64,000 nucleotides of DNA from NCBI RefSeq assembly GCF_027270315.1, contig NZ_CP114413.1, positions 5,828,001-5,892,000 of the forward strand, read 5' to 3'. Origin of the DNA: Streptomyces cinnabarinus (GTDB lineage: Bacteria; Actinomycetota; Actinomycetes; Streptomycetales; Streptomycetaceae). Under the pieces are notes generated by a model. The model was not told the DNA's origin. It saw only the letters and a program-made list of their open reading frames with translations, and did not search any database. This document shows positions 25,649 to 34,694 of this stretch, in pieces (the first letter of the stretch is position 1; every line of letters starts with the position of its first letter). Both the position numbers and the translations under genes were made by a program.

Positions 25649-27499
25649 ATGAACGAGGGGAAGCCCACGAAGGCGAAATGGTGGAGCCGTCCTCGGCTCC
25701 AGGGGCCTTCGGGCCGGACGGACGGGACGGCCGAGCCGTCGCCCGGACCGGCCCCGGTGCCGAACGCCGACGGTGACTTCGAGCTGGAGCGGCCCATCGC
25801 GGACACCTCGGCCGAGGGCGACTACGAGCTGAGCGGTCCGGCCGTGGAGACGGTCCCGTCGACGCGGAGCGGGACCGCGGCCTCGGCCGAATCCTCCGCC
25901 GCCTCCGCCGAAGCCACTCCGCTCGCGACAGCCGCCCTGCCCGAGGAAGCGGCCCCGCTCACGGAGTCCGCCCCGCTCGCCGAATCCGCGGTCCCGCCCG
26001 CCGACGAACGCCCCCGTCCCCTGCACGACCCCGACCCCTACAGCACCCCGCCCTACGGCGAGCCGGGCCCCTGGGCCCCCGCCCCTCCGGTGCAGCACCC
26101 GGCGACGACCCCGGCCCACGGCACAGCCGTACCGGCGACGGCCCCGGCGCACGGAGCAGCGATACCGACCCCGTCGCACGGCACCTCCGTACCCGCCTCG
26201 GCCCCCGCACCGTCCCCGATGCCGATCCCCCCGCCCGGCCAAGGGCACGGCACCCCCCTCCCGCCCCCGTCCTCCCTTCAGGGCGCCGCGCCCGCCCCCT
26301 GGCAGAACTACGACCCCTGGGCCCCGGCCCCCCTCACCGGTCCCCTTCAGCAGAACGGGGCCGCGGTGCGCAGCGAGGGGCAGAAGCGCAGGCGGGCCAA
26401 GCGGGTGCTGCTGATCGGCGCGTTGTTGGTCGCGCTCGTCTCCGGGGGCATCGGCGGGGCCGTAGGGACGTATCTGGAGCGGAACGGCGGGGTGGGGGAC
26501 GTAGAGCTGCCGCAGGTCGGTGCGGAGCCCACCGGGCGGGCGGCGGACAGTGTCGCCGGGATCGCCGCGCGGGCGTTGCCGAGCGTGGTGACCCTGCATG
26601 TGTCCGGGGCCGAGGAAGCGGGCACCGGCACCGGGTTCGTGCTCGACGACCGGGGCCACATCCTCACCAACAACCACGTCGTACAGCCCGCCGGATCCGA
26701 CGGCGAGATCACCGTGACCTTCCACAGCGGTGACACCGCCAAGGCCACCGTCGTCGGCCGGGACAGCGGCTACGACCTGGCCGTGGTGAAGGTGACCGGC
26801 GTCAGCGGGCTGAGCCCGATGACCCTCGGCAACTCCGACAACGTCCAGGTCGGCGACCCCGTCGTCGCTATCGGCGCCCCCTTCGACCTGGCGGGCACCG
26901 TCACCTCCGGCATCATCAGCGCCAAGGAGCGCCCCATCACGGCCGGCGGCGAGAGCGGCGACGCCAGTGATGTCTCCTACGTCGACGCCCTCCAGACCGA
27001 CGCCCCGATCAACCCCGGCAACTCCGGCGGGCCCCTGCTGGACGCCAAGGCCCGCGTCATCGGCATCAACTCCGCGATCCGCTCCGCCGACAGCGGCTCC
27101 GAGCCGGACGGCGGGCAGGCGGGGTCCATAGGGCTCGGGTTCGCCATCCCGATCAACCAGGGCAAGCGCGTGGCCGAGGAGCTGATCAACACCGGCCGGG
27201 CCACCCACCCCGTCATCGGCGTCACCCTCGATATGGACTACTCGGGCGACGGCGCGCGGGTCGGCACCAAGGCGAGCGACGGCGGCCCGCCGGTCACCAC
27301 GGGTGGTCCCGGAGACCGGGCCGGGATCGAGCCCGGCGATGTGATCACCGAGGTCGACGGGCAGCGCGTGCACTCCGGCGAGGAACTGATCGTCAAGACC
27401 CGCTCGCACCGCCCCGGCGACCGGCTGGAGCTGACCCTGGAGCGGGACGGCAAGGAGATCACCCTCGCGCTGACGCTCGGCTCCTCGGACGGCGACTGA
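25649..27499 (+). CDS. htrA: HtrA-like membrane serine protease with PDZ domain
   Basis: DegP/HtrA-family protease/chaperone of the cell envelope, 616 residues. A long acidic/proline-rich cytoplasmic N-terminus (1-245) precedes a membrane helix at about 251-275 ('VLLIGALLVALVSGGIGGAV'). The trypsin-like domain has H343 in 'NNHVVQ', D376 in 'YDLAVVKV' and S459 in 'NPGNSGGPLL'. A C-terminal PDZ domain contains 'DRAGIEPGDVITEVDG'. The start is ATG 25649 with GGGAGAG upstream. By analogy with mycobacterial HtrA it may degrade misfolded exported proteins and feed back on the SigE circuit. Confidence 0.92.
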   Translation: MNEGKPTKAKWWSRPRLQGPSGRTDGTAEPSPGPAPVPNADGDFELERPIADTSAEGDYELSGPAVETVPSTRSGTAASAESSAASAEATPLATAALPEEAAPLTESAPLAESAVPPADERPRPLHDPDPYSTPPYGEPGPWAPAPPVQHPATTPAHGTAVPATAPAHGAAIPTPSHGTSVPASAPAPSPMPIPPPGQGHGTPLPPPSSLQGAAPAPWQNYDPWAPAPLTGPLQQNGAAVRSEGQKRRRAKRVLLIGALLVALVSGGIGGAVGTYLERNGGVGDVELPQVGAEPTGRAADSVAGIAARALPSVVTLHVSGAEEAGTGTGFVLDDRGHILTNNHVVQPAGSDGEITVTFHSGDTAKATVVGRDSGYDLAVVKVTGVSGLSPMTLGNSDNVQVGDPVVAIGAPFDLAGTVTSGIISAKERPITAGGESGDASDVSYVDALQTDAPINPGNSGGPLLDAKARVIGINSAIRSADSGSEPDGGQAGSIGLGFAIPINQGKRVAEELINTGRATHPVIGVTLDMDYSGDGARVGTKASDGGPPVTTGGPGDRAGIEPGDVITEVDGQRVHSGEELIVKTRSHRPGDRLELTLERDGKEITLALTLGSSDGD

Positions 27500-27653
27500 C
27501 AGAAACCTCACAGGTGTGGGCGCGTACCGGTGCCCACAAGGCAAACAACCCGGAAAACCCTCGGTCCGGACGGACCCGGAGCCGCCGGGACAGTACCGGT
27601 CGTACAGGAACGGCAGGTACCGTGGACCCGGCCCGGATCGCAAGGAGCTTCAG

Positions 27654-28088
27654 GTGTTCAATGACATAGGACCGCTAGAGCTGGTGACGCTCATCGTCCT
27701 TGCCGTGCTCGTCTTCGGTCCGGACAAGCTCCCGAAGGTCATCCAGGACGTGATGCGGACGGTTCGTAAGATCCGCGAGTTCTCGGAGAGCGCCAAGCAG
27801 GACATCCGGCAGGAACTCGGCCCGGAGTTCAAGGACTTCGAGTTCGAGGACCTCAACCCCAAGGCGTTCATCCGCAAGCAGCTGGACAATGACGAGCTGG
27901 GGCTCAAGGAGATCCGCAACGGCTTCGACATGAAGAAGGAGATGGCCGAGGTCACGGACGCGGTGCACGGCCGCGACGCCGACTCGTCCACCGGCTCCTC
28001 CTCTTCGTCCTCCTCGTCGTCCGGCGACCGAGTCGACATGAAGAAGAAGCCCGAAGAGCGCCCGCCCTACGACGCGGACGCCACCTGA
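27654..28088 (+). CDS. tatB: Twin-arginine translocase subunit TatB
   Basis: Sec-independent translocase subunit TatB, 144 residues. The N-terminal membrane hairpin 'IGPLELVTLIVLAVLVFGPD' with the G-P hinge, then the amphipathic helix 'KLPKVIQDVMRTVRKIREF', define the TatA/B family; the Glu near residue 8 marks TatB. The charged cytoplasmic part ends with a Ser run ('TGSSSSSSSSSGD'). GTG 27654 has AAGGAG 7 nt upstream. tatB sits apart from tatA/tatC but behind sigE/htrA, as in mycobacteria. It recruits folded precursors carrying RR signals. Confidence 0.92.
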   Translation: MFNDIGPLELVTLIVLAVLVFGPDKLPKVIQDVMRTVRKIREFSESAKQDIRQELGPEFKDFEFEDLNPKAFIRKQLDNDELGLKEIRNGFDMKKEMAEVTDAVHGRDADSSTGSSSSSSSSSGDRVDMKKKPEERPPYDADAT

Positions 28089-28343
28089 GCCGTACGCGCG
28101 GGGCACGACCTGCGCGAACCGCGCACAGTACGCGCGCGTACGTGATGCGTTTCATACCTCCCCAAGGCGCCCGCGCGGCCTGAACACGACGTCCTGGCGC
28201 CTCGCGCGCCGGGCGGTTTCCCGGCTGCTCTCAGCAGTGTGGATATGCTGCCGAGTTGTTGTGCGGACCGTCGCCGACAAGCGAGGCCGCCCGAAGGGGG
28301 GCGGGCCGCCCGGTCCGCCGAGAGCGAGGAGGCGTCCGGGCAC

Positions 28344-29000
28344 ATGGAGACGACGAGTCAGGCAGTCGCGCAGGCGCCGGCCGCGGAGGGTGGACAACAG
28401 GTCCCCTCCGCCCGCCGCACGGTCGACGGCTACCTGCTGGCGCCCTTCCCGTGGTACGGCCTCGACGAGGCGTTCACGGGCCCGCGCTGGCTGATGCAGG
28501 TGGGTACGGCCGCCGACGGGGCCGTCGAGCACGGTTCGATCGGCCACGGTGACGAGCCGTCGGTACGCCATGAGGCGACGGAGGACCGGGAGAAGTTCGC
28601 GGTCGTGGTGACCGTCGCGGCGAGCCCGTCCCGCAGGAGCGCCGACGGCACGGGGCTGCTGGAGGCGACGTCCGTCTCCTCGGCCGCCTGGCTGGCGGGG
28701 GTGGGCCTGCTGTCCTTCACCTGGCCCGGACAGATGGACCACTCGCTGCGGGACGACTGGCTGGAGCAGCAGACCGAGACCGCCTGGGCACTCGCCGACG
28801 ACCTGGCCGGATCCGAGTGGTCGACGCTCTCCCTGCCGGTGGACGGCGTCCCCACGCCCTTCCACTACCGGGAGTCCGAGTTCGGCTGGGTGCTCGCCGG
28901 GACCACGCGGCAGGGCGTGCATGTGGGGGCGTACGGGCGGGGGATGAGCGCGTACGGGCTCGGCTTCGCCGAGATCAAGGACATCGGCGAGTACGCATGA
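28344..29000 (+). CDS. Conserved hypothetical protein, 218 aa
   Basis: I do not recognise this family. The protein has no signal peptide or membrane helix and a mixed composition with many Trp ('FPWYGLDEAF', 'GPRWLMQV', 'SSAAWLAGVGLL', 'SEFGWVLAGTT'). The pattern of short beta strands, 'EKFAVVVTVAASPSR' and 'VHVGAYGRGMSAYGL', suggests a beta-rich cytoplasmic fold. ATG 28344 has GAGGAGG 12 nt upstream. It stands alone between tatB and the convergent mrp and is closed by an 11-bp hairpin. Probably a real gene from its codon bias. Confidence 0.75.
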   Translation: METTSQAVAQAPAAEGGQQVPSARRTVDGYLLAPFPWYGLDEAFTGPRWLMQVGTAADGAVEHGSIGHGDEPSVRHEATEDREKFAVVVTVAASPSRRSADGTGLLEATSVSSAAWLAGVGLLSFTWPGQMDHSLRDDWLEQQTETAWALADDLAGSEWSTLSLPVDGVPTPFHYRESEFGWVLAGTTRQGVHVGAYGRGMSAYGLGFAEIKDIGEYA

Positions 29001-29002
29001 CA

Positions 29003-29031
29003 AAGGGGCGCCTGCGGATGAGGCGCCCCTT
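29003..29031. terminator. Bidirectional terminator before mrp
   Basis: 11-bp perfect stem AAGGGGCGCCT (29003-29013) with 29021-29031 and a 7-nt loop, between the convergent 218-aa gene and mrp. Confidence 0.7.
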
Positions 29032-29045
29032 CGCGGTACGTCGGA

Positions 29046-30179
29046 TCAGAACTTGTTCCTCGGGGTGATCCCCAGCGACAGTCCCGAAAGGCCCCGCTGC
29101 CGGCCCCCGAGCTTCCCCGCGATCGCGCGCAGCGCGCTGCCCGCCGGGCTGTCGGGGTCGGTGAGGACCACGGGCCGGCCCTCGTCGCCGCCTTCCCGGA
29201 GGCGCACGTCGATCGGGATGGCGCCGAGGACCGGGACCGTCGCGCCGGTCGTACGGGTCAGGCCGTCCGCCACGGTCTGGCCTCCGCCGGTGCCGAAGAC
29301 GTCGACCATCTCGTCGCAGTGCGGGCACGGCATGCCGGACATGTTCTCGACCACGCCGACGATCTTCTGGTGGGTCTGCACGGCGATGGAACCGGCCCGC
29401 TCGGCCACCTCGGCGGCCGCCTGCTGCGGGGTCGTCACGACCAGGATCTCGGCGTTCGGGACCAGCTGGGCGACGGAGATCGCGATGTCACCGGTGCCGG
29501 GCGGCAGGTCGAGCAGCAGGACGTCCAGGTCGCCCCAGTAGACGTCCGCCAGGAACTGCTGGAGCGCGCGGTGCAGCATCGGGCCGCGCCACACCACGGG
29601 CGCGTTGCCCGGCGTGAACATGCCGATGGAGATCACCTTCACGCCGTTCGCGGACGGCGGCATGATCATGTTCTCGACCTGGGTGGGACGGCCGTCGGCG
29701 CCCAGCATGCGCGGCACGGAGTGGCCGTAGATGTCGGCGTCGACGACCCCGACCTTCAGACCGTCCGCCGCCATCGCGGCCGCCAGGTTCACCGTCACCG
29801 AGGACTTGCCGACGCCGCCCTTGCCGGAGGCGACCGCGTACACCCGGGTCAGCGAGCCCGGCTTGGCGAAGGGCACCTCGCGCTCGGTCTGGCCGCCGCG
29901 CAGCGCGGTCGCCAGCTCCTTGCGCTGCTCGTCGCTCATGACGTCGAGCGTCACGTCGACGCGGGTGACTCCCTCGACCCGGGAGACCGCCTCCGTGACG
30001 CGCTGCGTGATCGTGTCCCGCATCGGGCAGCCGGAGACCGTCAGGTACACGGTGACCGCGACCGCTCCGTCCGCGCCGATCTCCACCGACTTGACCATCC
30101 CGAGTTCGGTGATGGGGCGGTTGATCTCGGGGTCGTTCACCGTCGACAGTGCTTCGCGCACCGCGTCTTCCGTAGCCAT
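29046..30179 (-). CDS. mrp: Mrp/ApbC-family iron-sulfur cluster carrier ATPase
   Basis: P-loop ATPase (Mrp/NBP35 family) that binds and transfers Fe-S clusters in the cytoplasm, 377 residues. An N-terminal MIP18/DUF59 domain (about 1-95, 'LSTVNDPEINRPITELGMV', with Cys in 'VSGCPMRD') is fused to the ATPase domain. The deviant Walker A is 'ASGKGGVGKSS', Walker B is 'LLLDLPPGTGD', and the cluster-binding CxxC is in 'SGMPCPHCDEM'. The start is ATG 30179 ('MATEDAVREAL'). A TACCAT -10 box ends 7 nt before it and no SD is seen, suggesting a leaderless mRNA. Confidence 0.92.
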   Translation of the reverse strand: MATEDAVREALSTVNDPEINRPITELGMVKSVEIGADGAVAVTVYLTVSGCPMRDTITQRVTEAVSRVEGVTRVDVTLDVMSDEQRKELATALRGGQTEREVPFAKPGSLTRVYAVASGKGGVGKSSVTVNLAAAMAADGLKVGVVDADIYGHSVPRMLGADGRPTQVENMIMPPSANGVKVISIGMFTPGNAPVVWRGPMLHRALQQFLADVYWGDLDVLLLDLPPGTGDIAISVAQLVPNAEILVVTTPQQAAAEVAERAGSIAVQTHQKIVGVVENMSGMPCPHCDEMVDVFGTGGGQTVADGLTRTTGATVPVLGAIPIDVRLREGGDEGRPVVLTDPDSPAGSALRAIAGKLGGRQRGLSGLSLGITPRNKF

Positions 30180-30186
30180 AAGGACG

Positions 30187-30192
30187 ATGGTA
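30187..30192 (-). promoter_or_regulatory. Putative -10 box of leaderless mrp transcript
   Basis: TACCAT on the minus strand, 7 nt before the mrp ATG, in the gap between the DUF1003 stop and mrp. It matches TANNNT. No -35 was identified with confidence. Confidence 0.35.
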
Positions 30193-30222
30193 CGGCGACC
30201 GAGGGGGCCTTCGGGATGCCCC

Positions 30223-30807
30223 TCAGCGGTCTTCTGCGTCACGTCCGGCGGACCGTTCTGCCGGGAATACGACATGGCCGTCCCCACGGTGGCCGTCCAG
30301 GTCCTTCAGCACGTCCTGGAGTTCGGAGCGGATCCAGTCCCGGGTGGCCACCTCGCCCAGGCCGATCCGCAGGGCGGCGATCTCCCGGGTCAGGTACTCG
30401 GTGTCCGCGATCGACCGCTCGTTCTGCTTGCGGTCCTGTTCGAGGTTGACCCGGTCCCGGTCGTCCTGCCGGTTCTGCGCGAGCAGGATCAGCGGGGCCG
30501 CGTAGGAGGCCTGGAGCGAGAGCATCAGGGTCAGGAAGATGAAGGGGTACTCGTCGAACTTCAGGTCCCCGGGCGCGAAGACGTTCCACAGCACCCAGAC
30601 GATGACGATGACCGTCATCCAGACGATGAACCGCCCGGTGCCGAGGAAGCGTGCGATGCGCTCCGAGAGCCGCCCGAAGGCCTCCGGGTCCCACTCGGGC
30701 AGGATCCGGCGGCGTGGCGGCCGCGGCTGGTCCAGCCGGGCCCGTGGCCGGGTGGCCGCGGTCGCCCCCGACGCGGTCCGCTCCCGGCCGCCCTCGCGCT
30801 CAGCCAT
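30223..30807 (-). CDS. DUF1003 membrane protein
   Basis: 194-residue protein of the DUF1003 family. After a basic N-terminus ('PRARLDQPRPPRRRILPEWD') come two membrane helices at about 60-78 ('FIVWMTVIVIVWVLWNVF') and 87-110 ('YPFIFLTLMLSLQASYAAPL'), with the conserved 'ILLAQNRQDDRDR' right after. The C-terminal part is a charged coiled coil. Function unknown; relatives are often near magnesium or CBS-domain genes. Its ATG overlaps the end of the upstream MgtE-N/CBS gene by 8 nt, so the two are cotranslated. Confidence 0.9.
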   Translation of the reverse strand: MAEREGGRERTASGATAATRPRARLDQPRPPRRRILPEWDPEAFGRLSERIARFLGTGRFIVWMTVIVIVWVLWNVFAPGDLKFDEYPFIFLTLMLSLQASYAAPLILLAQNRQDDRDRVNLEQDRKQNERSIADTEYLTREIAALRIGLGEVATRDWIRSELQDVLKDLDGHRGDGHVVFPAERSAGRDAEDR

Positions 30808-32104
30808 GCGCCCCCGCCTCTTCGGCCTCGTTCCCGGCCTCGCCCTCGTCGAGGTGGAACTCCGTCTCCCGCCAGTCCTCGGGCAGCATGTGATCCAGTA
30901 CGTCGTCCACGGTGACCGCGCCCAGCAGCGACCCCGACTCGTCGACGACGGGCGCCGCGACCATGTCGTACGTGGCGAAGAACCCGGCCACCACCGGCAG
31001 CGCCGCGTCCGGGTCCAGCGCCTGGAGATCGTCGTCGAGCAGCGCGCTGACCAGGGTGTACGGCGGATCGCGCAGCAGTCGCTGGAAATGCACCGTGCCG
31101 AGGTACTTGCCGGTCGGGGTCTCGTCGGGCGGGCGGCAGATGTAGACCTGGGCGGCGAGCGCGGGGGAGAGGTCGGGGTTGCGGACCCGGGCCAGCGCGT
31201 CGGCGACGGTCGCGTCGGGCCGCAGCACGATCGGCTCGGTCGTCATCAGACCGCCGGCCGTGTGCTCCTCGTACGCCATCAGCCGCCGCATGTCGGCCGC
31301 GTCGTCGGGCTGCATCAGGCTCAGCAGCCGTTCCTTGTCGTGCTCGGGCAGCTCGGAGAGCAGGTCGGCCGCGTCGTCCGGGTCCATGGCCTCCAGGACG
31401 TCCGCGGCCCGCTCCTCCTTCAGCTTGCCGAGGATCTCGATCTGGTCGTCCTCGGGCAGCTCTTCCAGCACGTCGGCCAACCGGTCGTCGTCGAGGGCGG
31501 CGGCCACCTCGGCGCGCCGCTTGGGGGAGAGATGGTGCAGCACGTTGGCGAGGTCGGCGGGGCGCAGTTGCTCGAAGGTGGCGAGCAGGTTCTCCGCGCC
31601 CTGGCCCTTCTCCTCCAGCGAGAACCCGGTGACGGCGGACCACTCCACGGTCAGCGACTCGCCCTTGGCCCGCCTGAGCGGCCCGCTCTTGCCGCCCCGG
31701 CGCACGAACACCCGGTCGACCTCCCAGTCCCGCCGGGCGGGCAGCTGCTGCACCGACAGATCCAGCACCGTGACCTCCTCGCCGGTCTCGGTGAGGATGA
31801 CCCGGCGGTCCAGCAGCTCGCCGAAGACCAGCCGCTCGGTGGGCCGCTGCTCGAAGCGGCGGACGTTGAGCACGCCGGTGGTGATGACCTGCCCGGACTC
31901 GATGCTGGTGACCCTGGTCATGGGCAGGAAGATGCGGCGCCGGGTGGACAGTTCGACGACCAGTCCGAGCAGCCGTGGCGGCCGCCGTCCGACGCGCAGC
32001 ATGGCGACCAGATCGCGGACCCGCCCCACCTGGTCGCCGTTCGGGTCGAAGGCGGCGATGCCGGACAGATGGGAGACGAAGACCCGGGGTGTGCCCCCTG
32101 CCAT
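30800..32104 (-). CDS. MgtE N-terminal and CBS domain protein
   Basis: 434-residue cytoplasmic protein resembling the regulatory half of MgtE magnesium channels but without the channel helices. The N-terminal part has a PRC-barrel-like fold ('SGIAAFDPNGDQVGRVRDL'). The middle is the MgtE-N superhelix ('RPADLANVLHHLSPKRRAEV', 'DDQIEILGKLKEERAADVL'), and the C-terminus has a CBS pair ('HTAGGLMTTEPIVL' and 'APVVDESGSLLGAVTVDDVL'). The start is ATG 32104 with GAGGAGG upstream. It may sense Mg2+ or adenine nucleotides; the corA homologue lies 1.5 kb away. In M. tuberculosis Rv1232c holds this place. Confidence 0.9.
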   Translation of the reverse strand: MAGGTPRVFVSHLSGIAAFDPNGDQVGRVRDLVAMLRVGRRPPRLLGLVVELSTRRRIFLPMTRVTSIESGQVITTGVLNVRRFEQRPTERLVFGELLDRRVILTETGEEVTVLDLSVQQLPARRDWEVDRVFVRRGGKSGPLRRAKGESLTVEWSAVTGFSLEEKGQGAENLLATFEQLRPADLANVLHHLSPKRRAEVAAALDDDRLADVLEELPEDDQIEILGKLKEERAADVLEAMDPDDAADLLSELPEHDKERLLSLMQPDDAADMRRLMAYEEHTAGGLMTTEPIVLRPDATVADALARVRNPDLSPALAAQVYICRPPDETPTGKYLGTVHFQRLLRDPPYTLVSALLDDDLQALDPDAALPVVAGFFATYDMVAAPVVDESGSLLGAVTVDDVLDHMLPEDWRETEFHLDEGEAGNEAEEAGAHG

Positions 32105-32282
32105 GACCGCACCTCCTCGCACCGGGGTGTCCGTTATGCCCGCTCGGATGGGCTTCAGGCTAGCCCGTCCGGATCCGATACGCCCTGGTGAGCGGTCCGG
32201 ACGGACTGGCTCCGCCGCGCGTTCCCGACCCCGGTACGCTGCCGTACGCCGACCAGGACCCCGTCAGAGAGGCAGCTCACCT

Positions 32283-33014
32283 GTGACTGCGATTCCCCAG
32301 GGCCGAACCCTCCGGGCCGCGCTGCTGAGCGCGCTGTGCGCCCTGGTCGTGACGGGTCTGACGGGGTGCAGCAGTGAGGACCCGGACGCGGGCACGAACG
32401 GCGTCGGCAAGCTGTCCGCCGACCAGATCCAGCGCAAGACGCTGGCCGCCGCCGAGTCCGCCGACGCGGTTCGCCTCTCCGGGAACGTGGTGACCAGTGG
32501 GCGCACCTACAAACTCGACATGAGCCTGAAGGACGAGGGCGGCATGGGCTCGGTCACCGCCGAAGGGGCGACCTTCCGGCTGCTGCGGGTCGACGAGCAG
32601 CTGTTCCTGATGGCGGACGCGGACTTCTGGAGCGGCGGGGACGCGGACGCGTCGGCGGCCGCCAAGCTGAACGGCAAGTACGTGAAGGTGCCGCGGACGG
32701 ACCCCTCGTACAAGAAGTTCATCGGCTTCACGGACATGGATGTGCTGCTCGACGGGCTGCTGACCCTGCACGGCAAGGTCGAGACCGACGGCCGCCACGA
32801 GCAGTCCGGCACCCGCACCGTCCGCATCACCGGCGACCAGGGCTCGGGCGGCTCGCTCGACGTCTCCCTGGAGGGCACCCCGTACCCGCTGCGCATGGTC
32901 CGCGGCGGCGGCGCGGGCACCCTGACCTTCTCCGCCTGGGGCAAGAACTTCACCCTGGAGGAGCCCAAGAAGGGCGAGACGGTCGACTACGGCAAGCAGC
33001 TGCCGACCTCGTAG
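32283..33014 (+). CDS. Putative lipoprotein of the LppX/LolA-like kind
   Basis: 243-residue exported lipoprotein. The signal peptide ends in a lipobox 'VTGLTGCSSE' (Cys about 28). The mature part has long beta strands ('TYKLDMSLKDEGGMGSVTAE', 'FRLLRVDEQLFLMADADFW', 'VRITGDQGSGGSLDVSL') typical of the LolA/LppX half-barrel fold that holds lipids, but identity is not assured. GTG 32283 has GAGAGG 11 nt upstream. It stands alone between two minus-strand genes, with a divergent promoter region from 32105. Ligand unknown. Confidence 0.8.
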   Translation: MTAIPQGRTLRAALLSALCALVVTGLTGCSSEDPDAGTNGVGKLSADQIQRKTLAAAESADAVRLSGNVVTSGRTYKLDMSLKDEGGMGSVTAEGATFRLLRVDEQLFLMADADFWSGGDADASAAAKLNGKYVKVPRTDPSYKKFIGFTDMDVLLDGLLTLHGKVETDGRHEQSGTRTVRITGDQGSGGSLDVSLEGTPYPLRMVRGGGAGTLTFSAWGKNFTLEEPKKGETVDYGKQLPTS

Positions 33015-33020
33015 GCCGCG

Positions 33021-33533
33021 CTACTTCCGCTTGCGGCCCTTCAGCAGGAGCTTCGGCAGGCCCGCGGGGATCGGGCGGCGCGTGGTGGCCGGGGAGGGCA
33101 GGGGCGCCGCGGACAGGTCGGCGTCCGGCAGCTGCGCGGTCGCCCCGGTCGGCTCCAGGCGCAGCACCCGGCACTCCCGGCCCCAGCGCTCCGGCATCGC
33201 CTCGCCGTCCGGCGCGTTCAGCCGCTTGCCCTTCAGTTCGGCGACCGTCACCTCCCACTGCTCGGACCCCGAGGTCAGCTCCACGACCTTCGCCGACCAG
33301 GAGACCAGCCGGCCCCCCTTGTCCTTGCTGCGGACCGTCACCTCGGCCGCGCCCCCGTCGGAGAGCCCGGTCAGCGGCTGCTCGCCGGGCCCGTCGCCGA
33401 CGACGCACGCCGCGCCCTCGTGCCACACATGCCACAGCGCGCGAGCCGGGACACCGGGTCCCTGGACCCAGATCAGCCCGGACTTCTTCGTGGCCTCCTC
33501 GACGAGGGCCTGATCGAGCAGCTCACTTGTCAT
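33021..33533 (-). CDS. Hypothetical protein with flavin split-barrel-like N-terminus
   Basis: 170 residues, no signal peptide. The N-terminal half 'SGLIWVQGPGVPARALWHVW' followed by 'GAACVVGDGPGEQPL' resembles the FMN-binding split barrel of pyridoxamine-phosphate-oxidase-like proteins, but without a clear FMN motif. The C-terminus is basic ('AGLPKLLLKGRKRK'), which may bind nucleic acid or membranes. ATG 33533. It ends 6 nt from the convergent lipoprotein gene, with no room for a separate terminator. Family assignment is tentative. Confidence 0.7.
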   Translation of the reverse strand: MTSELLDQALVEEATKKSGLIWVQGPGVPARALWHVWHEGAACVVGDGPGEQPLTGLSDGGAAEVTVRSKDKGGRLVSWSAKVVELTSGSEQWEVTVAELKGKRLNAPDGEAMPERWGRECRVLRLEPTGATAQLPDADLSAAPLPSPATTRRPIPAGLPKLLLKGRKRK

Positions 33534-33566
33534 GAGCCCAGCCTAGCCAGCCCCACCGGACAGTCC

Positions 33567-34694
33567 CTAGAGCCAGCCGTTGCGCTTGAGCGTGCGGTGG
33601 ATGCCCAGGCAGAGGGCGACGGTCACGCCGAGCACGAGCGGGTAGCCGTACTTCCAGTGCGTCTCGGGCATGTAGTCGAAGTTCATGCCGTACACACCGC
33701 ACACCATCGTCGGTACGGCGATGATGGCCGCCCATGAGGTGATCTTCCGCATGTCCTCGTTCTGGGCCACGGACGCCTGGGCGAGGTTGGCCTGGAGGAT
33801 GGAGTTGAGGAGCTCGTCGAAGCCGACGACCTGCTCCTGGACCCGGACGAGGTGGTCGGCGACGTCCCGGAAGTACTTCTGGATGTCCGGGTCGATCAGC
33901 CGCATCGGCCGCTCGCTGAGCAGCTGCATCGGCCGCAGCAGCGGCGACACCGCGCGCTTGAACTCCAGGATCTCGCGCTTGAGTTGGTAGATCCGTCCGG
34001 CGTCGGTGCCGCGCGGGGTGCCCTTGCGGCCCGGCGAGAAGACGTCCGTCTCCACGTCGTCGATGTCGTCCTGGAGCGCGTCGGCCACCGCGATGTAGCC
34101 GTCCACGACATGGTCGGCGATGGCGTGCAGCACCGCCGAGGGCCCCTTGGCGAGCAGCTCCGGGTCGTCCTGGAGCCGGTGCCTGAGCGCCCGCAACGAG
34201 CCCTGTCCGCCGTGCCGGACGGTGATGAAGAAGTCCCGTCCGGTGAAGCACATCACCTCGCCGGTCTCCACCACCTCGCTGGTGGCGGTGAGTTCGTCGT
34301 GCTCGACGTAGTGCACCGTCTTGAACACCGTGAACAGCGAGTCGTCGTACCGCTCCAGCTTGGGCCGCTGGTGCGCCTGCACCGCGTCCTCCACGGCCAG
34401 CGGGTGCAGCCCGAACTCCGTGGCGATACCGGCGAATTCGGCCTCGGTCGGCTCGTGCAGCCCGATCCACACGAACCCACCGTCGCGCCGCACCTGACGC
34501 ATCGCCTCGTGCGGGCTCAGCTGCCGTCCGCTCTCGACGCGCGCGCCGTCGCGGTAGACGGCGCAGTCGACGACGGCGGAGGGCGTCGCTGGGTCACGGG
34601 TGGTGTCGTACGCGCCGCCGTCCATGCGCATGCCCTTGCGCAGCGCGGGACGGGACGGACGGACCGCGGCACGGAGGTCACGGATCATCGACAT
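33567..34694 (-). CDS. corA: CorA-family magnesium/cobalt transporter
   Basis: Pentameric divalent-cation channel of the CorA family, 375 residues. A large cytoplasmic N-terminal domain ('VWIGLHEPTEAEFAGIATEF', 'HPLAVEDAVQAHQRPKLERY') leads through a long stalk helix to two C-terminal membrane helices. The selectivity motif is 'VCGVYGMNFDYMPE' (GMN), followed by 'YPLVLGVTVALCLGI' and a basic tail. The start is ATG 34694 ('MSMIRDLRAAV') with GAAGGAG upstream; a longer open frame up to 35003 is probably leader. It is preceded by an unusually long untranslated region that could be regulatory. Confidence 0.92.
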   Translation of the reverse strand: MSMIRDLRAAVRPSRPALRKGMRMDGGAYDTTRDPATPSAVVDCAVYRDGARVESGRQLSPHEAMRQVRRDGGFVWIGLHEPTEAEFAGIATEFGLHPLAVEDAVQAHQRPKLERYDDSLFTVFKTVHYVEHDELTATSEVVETGEVMCFTGRDFFITVRHGGQGSLRALRHRLQDDPELLAKGPSAVLHAIADHVVDGYIAVADALQDDIDDVETDVFSPGRKGTPRGTDAGRIYQLKREILEFKRAVSPLLRPMQLLSERPMRLIDPDIQKYFRDVADHLVRVQEQVVGFDELLNSILQANLAQASVAQNEDMRKITSWAAIIAVPTMVCGVYGMNFDYMPETHWKYGYPLVLGVTVALCLGIHRTLKRNGWL

